NCBI RefSeq assembly: GCF_001723605.1
Contig: NZ_CP017111.1
Span: forward strand, 2,480,001 to 2,544,000
Source of the DNA: Sulfurospirillum halorespirans DSM 13726
Lineage (GTDB): Bacteria > Campylobacterota > Campylobacteria > Campylobacterales > Sulfurospirillaceae
Direction: 5' to 3'
DNA length: 64,000 nt
This document shows, piece after piece, positions 49,633-59,511 of the stretch (positions within the stretch are counted from its first letter, which is position 1; each line of letters opens with the position of its first letter). The position numbers and the translations under genes were made by a program. The notes beneath the pieces are model-generated. The model was not told where the DNA came from and ran no database searches. It was given only the letters and a program-made list of their open reading frames with translations.

Positions 49633-51409
49633 GGGTGTTAAGATTCCACGTTTTAATGCGTTGTTGCGCACTCCACATTGCATGGTATTTTCCCTCTTTG
49701 ACAACCAAGCTTTCATGCGTTCCCTCTTCGACCAAACACCCTGCATCAAAGACTAAAATCTTATCGGCAGCACGAATCGTTGAGAGACGGTGCGCGATGA
49801 CAATGACCGTTTTATCGTGAACCAGTGCATCGATCGCTCTTTGCACCGCGACTTCACTCTGGGTATCGAGTGCAGCGGTTGGCTCATCTAAAATAACAAT
49901 CGGTGCATTTTTCAAAATAGCACGCGCAATGCTGATGCGTTGCCGCTCCCCACCACTCAGACTTCCGCCTATATCGCCAATACGCGTTTGGTACCCCTCA
50001 GGTAACCGTGCGATGAATTCATGGCAAAACGCCGCTTTAGCAGCCTCTTCCACTGCTTCATCGCTCGCATCAGATCTTCCCATACGAATGTTATTTAAAA
50101 TTGTGTCATCAAACAGATAGACATCTTGAAAGACCACCGAGAAGTGCTTCATCAGCGTATCACTCGAAATAGAACGAACATCCACCCCACCAAGACGCAC
50201 CTCACCACGTTGAGGATCAAAATGGCGCATCAACACTTTGCTCAAAGTTGTTTTACCCGAACCAGAAGTCCCAACAATCGCATTGAGTGTGCGCTCTTTG
50301 AGGGTAAAACTAACCTCTTTAAGAGCGCGCTCATTCTCTCCTTCGTAGGCAAAATTGACCCCTGAAAAAGTGACTTCAAAACTCTTAGGTTCAGCCGTTG
50401 GCATCTTTACATGTAAAGGGGTTGATGCCAAAATGGACTTGATATGCAAAAACGCTGTGTCCATCAGATCAAACATCGGAACGATGCCTAAAAAGATCGA
50501 AAGAGGCTCACTCAGGCGTGAAACTATCACTAACATCGCCGCTAAAGTGGGGAGCGCTAAGAGATGCTCATCGACCATGAAACTTCCCACGGCTAAAAGA
50601 ATGAGCAAAATCACTTCGATTAACACGCCCATGATGAGCAGAGGCAAGGTCGCTTGTTCAACCCCTTTGCCTTGCACGGCTCTGACATGTTCAATGGAAG
50701 CGTGCAGATTTTTAGCATTCGCACCTGTTTGATTGAGTGCGCGAAGAACCGCAAGCCCTTGCACATACTCGATAAATCCCGCTTCAAGATGGGCATTTGC
50801 CTCACTAAAATCGCTTTTTTCTTCAATACTAACGCGACGTTTCCAACGGTAAAGCGGAATCATCATCGGAATGAGAATAGCCATAATGAGCGCTAACTTC
50901 CACTCGATAAACAGAGTCACCAAAACGACGACAATCGGCACCACCGTAATCTGCAAAAAAAGAGCAGCAACCACGCCCATGTGCATGACCGACTCATCGA
51001 CACTGCTTGAAAAAATGGCATTGAGCTCACCTGTTTTATAACGACTGAGTTTTTCCAAAGGCATTTTGCGCAGCGCATTGCCAAGAGTGGTGCGCAGATC
51101 GTGTGTCACCTCAGCGATGTAACCTGAGTAATCAAACCCGTGCCCTAGCCACTTCAGCACACAAAAAAGCAGGCTAAACAGCGCCATACCACTTAAGTAA
51201 AACAGCACATCTGCGACGATAAATGGCGTAGCAAAAAGCGCTTTTAAGAGCGGATAGAACATCGCAAAAGCAACCCCTTGAGCGGTAAAAGCAAGGGTGA
51301 AAAAAACCAAACTGCGTTTAAAACCACTTGCGTAATTGCCTGCTAACGCAACCGAGAGCTGATACACCTTAGGCAACGAGGCGTAGTGATGGGCATGTGT
51401 ATGACTCAT
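49622..51409 (-). CDS. ABC half-transporter (YbtQ/IrtB-like)
   Basis: From ATG 51409 (MSHTHAHHYASL) the protein has about 595 residues: a six-helix exporter-fold membrane domain and a nucleotide-binding domain with GTSGSGKTT (Walker A), LSGGERQ (signature) and VILDEPTAALD (Walker B). Despite the exporter fold, YbtPQ and IrtAB of this type import ferric siderophores. The start overlaps the stop of the partner gene as ATGA. A His-containing N-terminus is present. Confidence 0.86.
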   Translation of the reverse strand: MSHTHAHHYASLPKVYQLSVALAGNYASGFKRSLVFFTLAFTAQGVAFAMFYPLLKALFATPFIVADVLFYLSGMALFSLLFCVLKWLGHGFDYSGYIAEVTHDLRTTLGNALRKMPLEKLSRYKTGELNAIFSSSVDESVMHMGVVAALFLQITVVPIVVVLVTLFIEWKLALIMAILIPMMIPLYRWKRRVSIEEKSDFSEANAHLEAGFIEYVQGLAVLRALNQTGANAKNLHASIEHVRAVQGKGVEQATLPLLIMGVLIEVILLILLAVGSFMVDEHLLALPTLAAMLVIVSRLSEPLSIFLGIVPMFDLMDTAFLHIKSILASTPLHVKMPTAEPKSFEVTFSGVNFAYEGENERALKEVSFTLKERTLNAIVGTSGSGKTTLSKVLMRHFDPQRGEVRLGGVDVRSISSDTLMKHFSVVFQDVYLFDDTILNNIRMGRSDASDEAVEEAAKAAFCHEFIARLPEGYQTRIGDIGGSLSGGERQRISIARAILKNAPIVILDEPTAALDTQSEVAVQRAIDALVHDKTVIVIAHRLSTIRAADKILVFDAGCLVEEGTHESLVVKEGKYHAMWSAQQRIKTWNLNTHVR

Positions 51410-53181
51410 ACGATCTCCTTTAGGGCGCGCAAATCCCAATGTTGTGCTTTTTCGTAATTTCCCCAAAGCATCGCGTAAAGTCCATTATGAGCTAAAAGAT
51501 GCTCATGCGATCCGATTTCAGCGATTTTTCCTTGATCGAAAACGATGATCTGATCGACATCTTTGATCGTTGAAAGACGGTGTGCGATGACAATAACGGT
51601 TTTATTGCGCATCAAATTGGCAAGGGCTTTGATGATCTCCTCTTCGTTTTCAGGATCGGCAAAAGCGGTTGCTTCATCCAAAACAACGATAGGCGCATTG
51701 CGTAAAATAGCACGCGCGATTGTAAGGCGCTGCTTTTGCCCACCTGAGAGTCTTGTTCCTCGATCTCCTGCTAACGTTTCATAGCCTTGTGGAAGGCTCA
51801 TAATAAACGCGTGAATCTGCGCCGCTTTGGCTGCTTCTATCATCATAGCATCGCTTGCGTTTGGGTTTGCCATTTTGATATTAGCCCCTAACGTATCGTG
51901 AAATAAAAAGGTGTCTTGAAAGACAAAAGAGACATGTGCCATCAAAGACTCGGCACTGATGGTGCGCACATCAACGCCACCGATCAAAATGCGTCCTTGG
52001 TTCACATCCCAAAAACGAGGAATCAGCTTTGCCACCGTACTTTTGCCAGCACCCGAAGGACCGACTAACGCGGTCACACTGCCCTCCGGCACCGTAAAAC
52101 TAACCGACGCTAGGGCATACGCATCTTTACGCTCATAGGCAAACGAGACATCTTCAAAACGCACACTCGCATCCTGGGGTATAGACGTTATTTCAGGATA
52201 CTCCAGTCGTGGTAGATCTAAAATCTCTTGAATACGAAGTGCTGCTGCTTGGGATTTTTTGATGAAATTGCTCATCCACATCAGAGGTAACATCGCATCT
52301 GCCATACCTGTACTAATCAGCAGTGCTGCGATAAACGGCGCAAAATCTAACGCATCTTTCGCAATCAGCCAAATGCCCACACCACTCACCACCAACAGCG
52401 TTGGCAGCGGACTTAGGATCATCATGCCAAGTTTGGCGGAGATAGCAGTTGCATTGATCCACGCTTTCAGACACGTTTTGTAACGAAGAAGCGCGTCGGT
52501 GTAACGTTTAAACGAACTGCTTCCATCATCAAACGTGCGCACCACGCTCATGGCTTGCACAAATTCGATGACAGAACGGTTGATCTGCGATTGCGATTCG
52601 TCGTAATTTTTACGGTGCTCGACCGAATCTTGCATCACCCACGCCATAATCACCCCACCTACCACAAGCACCACAATACTCGCCAATGCCAAACGCCAGT
52701 CTATAAACAAAAGGGCTATCAGTGAAGCCATCGGTGTGGCAACACTTTTGCCAATCATCGGCGTGGTATCCGCCACAAACGCATGCAGATTTTTGACATC
52801 ATCCAGAAGCACCTTTTTAAGCGCCCCCGAACCTGTGGTGATGATATACCCAAGAGGCGTTTGTGCCAAATGCTCAATAAGCCTTTTGCGCAAAATCTCT
52901 TCGAGCTTAAACGCCCCATGATGCGAAACAATAAAGGCGTACTTTGAAAGTAAAAAGGAACAAATTGCAATCACTCCTAGCAGACTAAATGCGCCCCAAA
53001 AGCTTACATGTAAACTCAAAATTTCAACACTTCCATGCAGAGGAATTGCCATCACATACGCTAAAAGCGCCATATCTACCACCAACAACGCTCCTCCCAA
53101 AACAGAGAGGAGGATTGCTGTTTGTATCTCTTTATTTACAGGAGCCATGATCGCCCATAGCCCCCTTTTTTGCTCTTGCAT
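51406..53181 (-). CDS. ABC half-transporter (YbtP/IrtA-like)
   Basis: The 591-residue partner half-transporter has membrane segments in residues 20-300 and an ATPase domain with GPSGAGKST, LSGGQKQ and VVLDEATAFAD. It is coupled to the second half by ATGA. The heterodimer lies 11 bp after a TonB receptor gene and is followed by an MFS permease, the YbtPQX order. In mycobacteria and Yersinia such pairs bring ferric siderophores across the inner membrane. One TTACATGTAA copy is read as LHVS. Confidence 0.87.
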   Translation of the reverse strand: MQEQKRGLWAIMAPVNKEIQTAILLSVLGGALLVVDMALLAYVMAIPLHGSVEILSLHVSFWGAFSLLGVIAICSFLLSKYAFIVSHHGAFKLEEILRKRLIEHLAQTPLGYIITTGSGALKKVLLDDVKNLHAFVADTTPMIGKSVATPMASLIALLFIDWRLALASIVVLVVGGVIMAWVMQDSVEHRKNYDESQSQINRSVIEFVQAMSVVRTFDDGSSSFKRYTDALLRYKTCLKAWINATAISAKLGMMILSPLPTLLVVSGVGIWLIAKDALDFAPFIAALLISTGMADAMLPLMWMSNFIKKSQAAALRIQEILDLPRLEYPEITSIPQDASVRFEDVSFAYERKDAYALASVSFTVPEGSVTALVGPSGAGKSTVAKLIPRFWDVNQGRILIGGVDVRTISAESLMAHVSFVFQDTFLFHDTLGANIKMANPNASDAMMIEAAKAAQIHAFIMSLPQGYETLAGDRGTRLSGGQKQRLTIARAILRNAPIVVLDEATAFADPENEEEIIKALANLMRNKTVIVIAHRLSTIKDVDQIIVFDQGKIAEIGSHEHLLAHNGLYAMLWGNYEKAQHWDLRALKEIV

Positions 53182-53192
53182 TCACCTATCCT

Positions 53193-55298
53193 TTAAAAGG
53201 TATATTTAAACCCGACTCCCACACGTCTGCCCTCACCAAACATCACGAGTGTGTCGTAATTGGGCATCAATGTTTGAGCGGTAGCATTGATAATATAATC
53301 TTCATTGGTCACGTTTTGAACATACGCATAAACATCAAGTCCTGATTTCATGCGATACCCTGCTTTCACGTCACCAACAATATAGGCATCTGCTTTAATC
53401 GTATTTTCAGGATTGTAATAGGTCTCGCCTTGCGCCCTAACATCAACGCGTCCATACACTCCGCTTGGATGCGTATAACCGATGCCTATTTTTGCCGTAT
53501 AAGAGGGGGTTCGCTCAATTTTATTGCCCTCGGTAGGAACTAAAATACCTGAGCTATAGACTTTATAGTCATCATATTCAGTCTGAATTAAGCCCACTGC
53601 ACCGTTCATTTCGATGCTTGGAATCGGCCTATACAACGCCTCAAGCTCAATACCTTGGGAATGCGCTTTATCGGCGTTGGAAGCAGTCATAATGGTACCC
53701 ACTTGGGTATAGACGTGTATATCTGTGATATCCATATAAAAGATGTTTGCTCCTAGAAAGAGTGTTCCATCTAACGTATCGCCTTTAACACCCACTTCGT
53801 AGTTAATAGACTTCTGAGGTTCAAACATATTGGTCTCTTTACCACCGCTGGTAGCATAATTATTAAATCCCCCAGGTAAGTATCCCGTTGAAATTGACGC
53901 ATATGCGGAGAGGTTGTCGTTGATTTTATACAACAGTGCCGTTTTGGGTAAAAATGCCGTCCATGAATCTTTGGCATCGTAGTGGTGTGTAGCAAAGTCC
54001 ATCCCAGGATACAAATCAATCGAGGTCAGCGTATAATTCGAATCGATCTCTTTTTCAATACGTTGAACACGTCCACCCAAAGTCCATTCAAAATGACTTG
54101 CAAACGGGACAATGACTTGTCCAAACGCTGCATACGTCTCGGCTTTTTGCGTCGAAGCATCATTGATATTGACGGAGCCGTAAGTACCGTAACTGTATTG
54201 GCGTCCATACCCTGGATAGTCAATATCCTCTTTTTCATAGTAAAGTCCCGCAACCCACCTAAACCCTTCTTTGTTTGGGCTAGAGAGTTTTAATTCTTGC
54301 GTATAGGTGTCGCTTTCGCGATCCACAAACGCACTTAGTCCGTTATAGGTGGTATCCAAATCAAACGTTCCGTTTGCTTCTACTTTTTTATGGGTCGTCG
54401 TCGATGTTAAGTCCATCGCATCAAACGCATACTTTAAATTCAACGCTTGCGAATTGGACTTGGTCGTGATCTTATTATCAACGTCCCAATCTTGGAATTT
54501 CGTATCGCTACGGCTGTAAGAATTGATATTTTCTCCCGCAGGAACACCAACAATATCCATCGCACCTGCACGGCTGTAATAATCCGATAAGCTTAATTGC
54601 GCGCTAAAACGATCGGTCGGCTTCCACGTCATGTTCACGCCGATGTTGTGTTTGCTTGTCTCATCAATCCCCTTTTCACCATCATAAAGGTTGGTAATGT
54701 ACCCCTCATCGCTCGCATAATCGCCGTTAACGTTCACAAACAGCACGTCATCCACCACGGCTCCGCCCACGCTCATCGTCGTATACATGTAATTGTCCGT
54801 ACCGTACTCCGCCCCGATCGTACCACCCCATTCATTCTTAGGCAATTTTGTGATAATGTTGATAATCCCACCAATAGAATCCTTGCCGTAAAGGCTTCCT
54901 TGAGGACCTCGTAACACCTCAACATGATCGACGTTTGCCAAAGACGCCTCGTACGCGTAAGAGTTACTTTGCGAAACACCGTCGATGTAGATCGTTACGG
55001 GATTATTCGAGGTAAATATCGATTGATTAATGCCCCTAAAGTTGACACTTTGATAATAAAGTGGCGAAAAAGACATATTAGGAATTTCTTGAATAATCCC
55101 CTCAACGTTTTTAATTTCACGATCTTCCAAATTGCTCTCACTCAAAACCGTAATGCTCTGCGGAACATCTTGGATCTTCTCCTCGATTTTATTGGCACTG
55201 ACGGTTACACCCTCAAGGTTGTATTCTCCCTCCGCACCGTACAACAGACTACTGACCACGACTGAAATCATTGCAAATGCAACCTTTTTTCTCTTCAC
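53193..55298 (-). CDS. TonB-dependent receptor of the YbtPQ-like operon
   Basis: The 701-residue receptor has a leader (about 1-22) and a plug (LEGVTVSANKIEEKIQDVPQS, EGIIQEIPNMSFSPL, DHVEVLRGPQGSLYGKDSIGGIINIITK). The barrel ends in VGFKYTF. The TonB-box style resembles FyuA-type receptors. It is the first gene of the receptor-ABC-ABC-MFS operon. A Fur-box-like site lies at 55341. Confidence 0.9.
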   Translation of the reverse strand: MKRKKVAFAMISVVVSSLLYGAEGEYNLEGVTVSANKIEEKIQDVPQSITVLSESNLEDREIKNVEGIIQEIPNMSFSPLYYQSVNFRGINQSIFTSNNPVTIYIDGVSQSNSYAYEASLANVDHVEVLRGPQGSLYGKDSIGGIINIITKLPKNEWGGTIGAEYGTDNYMYTTMSVGGAVVDDVLFVNVNGDYASDEGYITNLYDGEKGIDETSKHNIGVNMTWKPTDRFSAQLSLSDYYSRAGAMDIVGVPAGENINSYSRSDTKFQDWDVDNKITTKSNSQALNLKYAFDAMDLTSTTTHKKVEANGTFDLDTTYNGLSAFVDRESDTYTQELKLSSPNKEGFRWVAGLYYEKEDIDYPGYGRQYSYGTYGSVNINDASTQKAETYAAFGQVIVPFASHFEWTLGGRVQRIEKEIDSNYTLTSIDLYPGMDFATHHYDAKDSWTAFLPKTALLYKINDNLSAYASISTGYLPGGFNNYATSGGKETNMFEPQKSINYEVGVKGDTLDGTLFLGANIFYMDITDIHVYTQVGTIMTASNADKAHSQGIELEALYRPIPSIEMNGAVGLIQTEYDDYKVYSSGILVPTEGNKIERTPSYTAKIGIGYTHPSGVYGRVDVRAQGETYYNPENTIKADAYIVGDVKAGYRMKSGLDVYAYVQNVTNEDYIINATAQTLMPNYDTLVMFGEGRRVGVGFKYTF

Positions 55299-55340
55299 AC
55301 CATTCTCCTTTGGATAGTTAAGGGAGAATGGTACCCTTTA

Positions 55341-55357
55341 TTAAGAACCATTATCAA
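55341..55357. promoter_or_regulatory. Fur-box-like site upstream of the 53-55-kb receptor
   Basis: TTAAGAACCATTATCAA differs in two bases from the site at 24351 and lies 42 bp before the start codon. Confidence 0.6.
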
Positions 55358-55421
55358 TAATTTTTTAACGGCAGAGGGATTATTTTGCGCCCGAAACGGA
55401 TTTTTAGTCAAACTAACTCCA

Positions 55422-57464
55422 TTAAAATCGATAGGTAAAAGCAACACCGACACTTCGAGGCTCCCCAGCTCTTGCATACCATGAAGAATTGACGATAAAC
55501 GCACGGGTAATGCAGCCCTCATCAAAGATGTTTTTACCGTAAAGGTAGACATCAAATTTCTCTGTTTCATAACCGACTTTCAGATTGGTCACACCGTAAC
55601 TTTGGGAATGGGTATTGGCATTGTCATAGTAAATATCGCCAAAATAGGCGTAATTTCCACCGATATAATAACCACTAGGAATACGGTAATTTGCCCCTAA
55701 ATTGATCGTATAACGTGGTACATTGATAACATAATTGCCGCTGTAATTCTCGCTTCCTTTCGTGTACTCCTCATACGTCGCTTTGGTGTACCCAAGACCA
55801 CTAAACACATTTAAACCTTCCATCGGATTCATGTGAAGCTCAATCTCAGCTCCTTTACTGGTCGCGCTAGAGGCGTTGTCAATATACGCCACGCCGTTGC
55901 TTTGCGCTAACTCCACTTGCATATCTTTCCAGTCAATGTAGAAAAGTGCGGTACTTAAAGAGAGCGTATCGCTGAGTTTGGACTTGACACCGAGTTCATA
56001 ATTCCATGTAAATTCAGGATCGTAGCTTTGCCCCACGGTATCGGTTGTGTTAAATCCACCGCTTCGAAAACCTTTCGAAATCGTTACATACGGACTAAAC
56101 GCTTCGTATTGTTTATAGGCTAAAGAGAATTTAGGAAGCCACGCATCAAACGTCTCACTTGCAGAGCCACTTTTATCCTCGTATCCAAACATAGAGAGCA
56201 TCGTTCCACCCGTTTGTGCATAGTCATCTTCTTTTTTCTCCCTGTCGTAGCGAAGCCCTAAAGTGGTTTGTAAACTGTTTTCAAAACTGTATGTCGCTTC
56301 GCTAAACAGAGCAGTTCCTAGCGTGTCGATCTTACTTTTTTGCACCAGCGTCTCGGTGGGCATACCCATGCCCATATTCATAAAGTTCATTGGCATTTGG
56401 TAGTCGTGTTTTTCCTCTTCTTTGAGAAGAAAAATACCGTTAATCCACTGCAAACGCTCATTGGGTTTGGCGATAAATCGAAGCTCTTCGGAGAGCGACT
56501 TGACCTCTTTATCGGTATAAAGTCTCGTTAAATCGTACGAGGTAAAATCAATATCGTTATTGGCGACGTAATGCTCTTTTTTTGCCGACGTGATGGAGAC
56601 GATTTTAAGGGCATCGCTGTAGGTGTAATCCGTCTTTACATGTAAATCATGTATCTCTTTTTTGGCATCGCCCAAATAGTCCACATCAACGTTTTTACGT
56701 ATCGTTTCACCTGACCATGGGGCATACTGTGCATAATGCGGCGAATCGCTTTTTTGGTAGTTATACCCGATGCTCACGCTAAGATCATCGTTCACTTTCG
56801 TGTAAAGTTTCAAGCGCGCATCGATGTTTTTCTCCTCACCCACATCATCGCCCTTTAACGTGTCTTCAAAATAGCCGTCACTGTGTTCATAACGAAGTGC
56901 CGCGCGAAGAGTTGTCGTGTCGCTTAAGGGCTGATTGATAATCGCATGAGAGCTGATTGTGTTAAAACTGCCATACTCCATCCCCACTTCGGCACTGGGT
57001 ACAAACGAAGGCGCTTTGGTCACAACATTGACAACACCCGCTTCGGAGTTGCGCCCATAAAGCGTACCTTGTGGCCCTTTTAAGACCTCAATATGGTCGA
57101 TGTCTAAAAAGTTCATATCCAAAGCGCTGTAATACACATCATCCACATAAAATCCAACTGCAGGTGTACCAATCATTCCAGCCGTAACGCCTCGCATCGA
57201 GGCAAACGTTGTTACCGTAGCAGGACCGGTTTCCACAATAAGAAAGTTTGAAGTCATACTCTGCAACCCCATCGAATCTTTGATAGAAAAATCATTGATC
57301 TGATCGGAACTCACCACACTCACACTTGAAGGCAACTCCAAAAGTGTACTTGATCCTGTTTTATCGGCACTTAAAACAATTTCATCTAGTCTTGTCTCTT
57401 CTGCCCATGCCCCAACGTTTATCAACGCGATAACCGCCATACTCAACACTCTTTTTCTACGCAT
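55422..57464 (-). CDS. TonB-dependent receptor (FyuA-like)
   Basis: The 680-residue receptor has a leader (about 1-21) and a plug with LDEIVLSADKTGSSTLLELPSSVSVV, MGLQSMTSNFLIVETGP and IDHIEVLKGPQGTLYGRNSEAGVVNVVTK. The barrel ends in GVAFTYRF. The YGRNSEAGVVNVVTK plug end is close to FyuA, the yersiniabactin receptor. Divergent to it are two AraC regulators, as in the ybtA/fyuA and pchR/fptA layouts. A perfect Fur-box-like repeat lies between. One TTACATGTAA copy is read as LHVK. Confidence 0.9.
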   Translation of the reverse strand: MRRKRVLSMAVIALINVGAWAEETRLDEIVLSADKTGSSTLLELPSSVSVVSSDQINDFSIKDSMGLQSMTSNFLIVETGPATVTTFASMRGVTAGMIGTPAVGFYVDDVYYSALDMNFLDIDHIEVLKGPQGTLYGRNSEAGVVNVVTKAPSFVPSAEVGMEYGSFNTISSHAIINQPLSDTTTLRAALRYEHSDGYFEDTLKGDDVGEEKNIDARLKLYTKVNDDLSVSIGYNYQKSDSPHYAQYAPWSGETIRKNVDVDYLGDAKKEIHDLHVKTDYTYSDALKIVSITSAKKEHYVANNDIDFTSYDLTRLYTDKEVKSLSEELRFIAKPNERLQWINGIFLLKEEEKHDYQMPMNFMNMGMGMPTETLVQKSKIDTLGTALFSEATYSFENSLQTTLGLRYDREKKEDDYAQTGGTMLSMFGYEDKSGSASETFDAWLPKFSLAYKQYEAFSPYVTISKGFRSGGFNTTDTVGQSYDPEFTWNYELGVKSKLSDTLSLSTALFYIDWKDMQVELAQSNGVAYIDNASSATSKGAEIELHMNPMEGLNVFSGLGYTKATYEEYTKGSENYSGNYVINVPRYTINLGANYRIPSGYYIGGNYAYFGDIYYDNANTHSQSYGVTNLKVGYETEKFDVYLYGKNIFDEGCITRAFIVNSSWYARAGEPRSVGVAFTYRF

Positions 57465-57513
57465 CTTCTCTCCTAAGCTTTCCTAAATAAAGTTTGCGTT
57501 ATTCTATTTTTAT

Positions 57514-57530
57514 TTGATAGTAAATATCAA
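57514..57530. promoter_or_regulatory. Fur-box-like site between FyuA-like receptor and AraC gene
   Basis: TTGATA-GTAAA-TATCAA is a perfect 6-5-6 inverted repeat in the 111-bp divergent region. Confidence 0.65.
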
Positions 57531-57575
57531 TATGTTATTTATGCCAAAGCAACATTTTTTTATGAGGAAACCATC

Positions 57576-58541
57576 ATGTGCAATACAATTGACCTACAAT
57601 CGCTTGATTTGCTCAATCCAAAAAATGCGAACCAAGATAAAACAGCTTTGTTGCAACCGTATGCAAAAGGAAATATTCATCCTATTATTCTCGGCGAAGG
57701 CATCATGTTGTGCCATTTTGACCTCACCGCTAAAGAAAACTTAACACTCAACAACCAATTCGAGCAGCCTCTTTTGATGTTTGCAACCTTTACGCAAGGA
57801 GGCATTGCGTATGAACACCGTGATTTTCACCTGAAACAAACGTTCCAAACAAACCGTCTTTACACCGTACTCTTAAACCGAGAAAATGGGCAAAGTTATT
57901 ACAAAAAAGATCTAGCAACCCGTTCGTTTAACCTTGTCATCTCTCCATCTTTTTTGCAACAAACACTGGATGATACCCACCATCCTTTGTCAAAACTTCT
58001 CGATACGTTGGAGCAAAAACCCCTTTTTAATATCCTGCAAGAAGCACCGTTGAGTCAAAATGCTCGCTACAGCATCGAGATGCTAAGCCATTTGGATCTT
58101 CGCGAACCCATGAACCTTTTTTACCTCAAATCCAAAGTTTATGAACTGTTACACGATTGGCTTTGGGCGTTGCATCAAAACACAACATCCCAAAAATCTC
58201 TGCCAGAACTCGAACGCTTTTACATGAACAAAGTAGCAGCGTATGTTCAAGAACATCTCTTAGAACCGCTCACCCTTGAACAGCTTTCACGCGTTGCTAA
58301 AACCAACAGTTCAAAACTGCAACGCAGCTTCAAACAGCTCTTTGGTCAGAGCCTTTTCACCTACATCTGCCAACAACGCCTCCAGCATGCCAAGGCCCTA
58401 CTTGAAACTCAAGAGATGCGCGTTGATGAAGTAGCAAAAGCTGTCGGATACGCACACCAAAGCAACTTCTCAACGGCATTTACCAAATATTTTGGCTACG
58501 CACCCAAAAGCGTTTTACACCACAAAACATTTTACATGTAA
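57576..58541 (+). CDS. AraC-family regulator (PchR/YbtA-like), first of tandem pair
   Basis: The 321-residue protein has an N-terminal ligand domain (about 1-215) and a C-terminal AraC DNA-binding domain (HLLEPLTLEQLSRVAKTNSSKLQRSFKQLFG, then RVDEVAKAVGYAHQSNFSTAFTKYFGYAPK). The layout matches PchR/YbtA, which bind a ferric siderophore and activate receptor genes. It is divergent from the FyuA-like receptor gene. Its last codons, TTT TAC ATG TAA, lie within a TTACATGTAA copy, whose end is the stop codon. GAGGAA precedes the start. Confidence 0.87.
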   Translation: MCNTIDLQSLDLLNPKNANQDKTALLQPYAKGNIHPIILGEGIMLCHFDLTAKENLTLNNQFEQPLLMFATFTQGGIAYEHRDFHLKQTFQTNRLYTVLLNRENGQSYYKKDLATRSFNLVISPSFLQQTLDDTHHPLSKLLDTLEQKPLFNILQEAPLSQNARYSIEMLSHLDLREPMNLFYLKSKVYELLHDWLWALHQNTTSQKSLPELERFYMNKVAAYVQEHLLEPLTLEQLSRVAKTNSSKLQRSFKQLFGQSLFTYICQQRLQHAKALLETQEMRVDEVAKAVGYAHQSNFSTAFTKYFGYAPKSVLHHKTFYM

Positions 58542-58551
58542 AGGATTTAGA

Positions 58552-59508
58552 GTGGCTATCACCCTCTCGTGCGACGACTTTTTTGAAGCGATGCCAGAGC
58601 TTTTCAGTGCGCAAAGCCCCAGGACGTTTGGGCAAACGGCGCTTCTACAAGCGTATGGAAATGTCACTTTAACGCATTTCAACACAGGCAATGGCATTGC
58701 ATATGGTGCGTTTGAAGGCATGTTTCATGAGGAGATGCACCTTCAATCTTTGGAAATGAAGGAGCAATCGTTTCTCTATTTTAACCTTGGCGATGACTTA
58801 TGTTTCAAATCGATCAATGACAAAAAAGCGTTTTCAATGCGTCAAAACAGCATGATTCAAGGCACGATTCATGAAGGATTGCACTCATTGGGTATTTATG
58901 AAAAACAGAAGCGCTATTCGTGCCACACGCTCATTGTTGATAAAGCACTATTGGATTCTCTGCACACCTATGAAACTTCGCTAACACCAGGCTACTTTCA
59001 AATAAACACGTATCAAAACATGGCACAGAATCAACGTGTTTTACTGGAGCATATCCTGAAGCAAAAAGAGCTTTTAGGTCCTTTGCAAGAGCTCTATTTG
59101 GAGTCAAAACTACTCGAACTGGTCTACCAAACGTTCCACAACACTTCAGTGCATGTCTGCACCAAACTGTGCCAAGATGACTGCAAATCCCTTCATAAAG
59201 CGGAGCAGATTTTACTTGGCAATCTTTCCAACCCACCTTCACTTAAAGCGCTCTCACATCAGTGTGCCATCAACGAATTTAAGCTCAAACAGGGATTTAA
59301 AGAGCTTTTTGGAACCACGGTTTATGGCTTAGTGCATATCAAACGGTTGGAAAAAGCCAAAGAACTTTTGGAAAAGCAGGAGATTTCGGTGCAAGAAGCG
59401 GCTTTACATGTAGGCTATAAAAGCCTCAGCCATTTTAGTAAAGCCTTTAAAGAGCGCTATGGCATCTTTCCTTCCGAGCTTAAAAAAGAGCGTAAATATT
59501 ACCGTTAA
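58552..59508 (+). CDS. AraC-family regulator (PchR/YbtA-like), second of tandem pair
   Basis: A frame beginning at ATG 58492 exists, but it overlaps the end of the first regulator. I prefer GTG 58552 (VAITLSCDDFF), with AAGGA 6 bases upstream and a 10-bp gap to the previous stop, giving about 318 residues. The C-terminal AraC domain is intact (SLKALSHQCAINEFKLKQGFKELFG, SVQEAALHVGYKSLSHFSKAFKERYG). It is a paralogue of the first regulator, so two related siderophore receptors may be controlled separately. The N-terminal half has extra cysteines (CTKLCQDDC). Confidence 0.82.
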   Translation: MAITLSCDDFFEAMPELFSAQSPRTFGQTALLQAYGNVTLTHFNTGNGIAYGAFEGMFHEEMHLQSLEMKEQSFLYFNLGDDLCFKSINDKKAFSMRQNSMIQGTIHEGLHSLGIYEKQKRYSCHTLIVDKALLDSLHTYETSLTPGYFQINTYQNMAQNQRVLLEHILKQKELLGPLQELYLESKLLELVYQTFHNTSVHVCTKLCQDDCKSLHKAEQILLGNLSNPPSLKALSHQCAINEFKLKQGFKELFGTTVYGLVHIKRLEKAKELLEKQEISVQEAALHVGYKSLSHFSKAFKERYGIFPSELKKERKYYR

Positions 59509-59511
59509 TCT

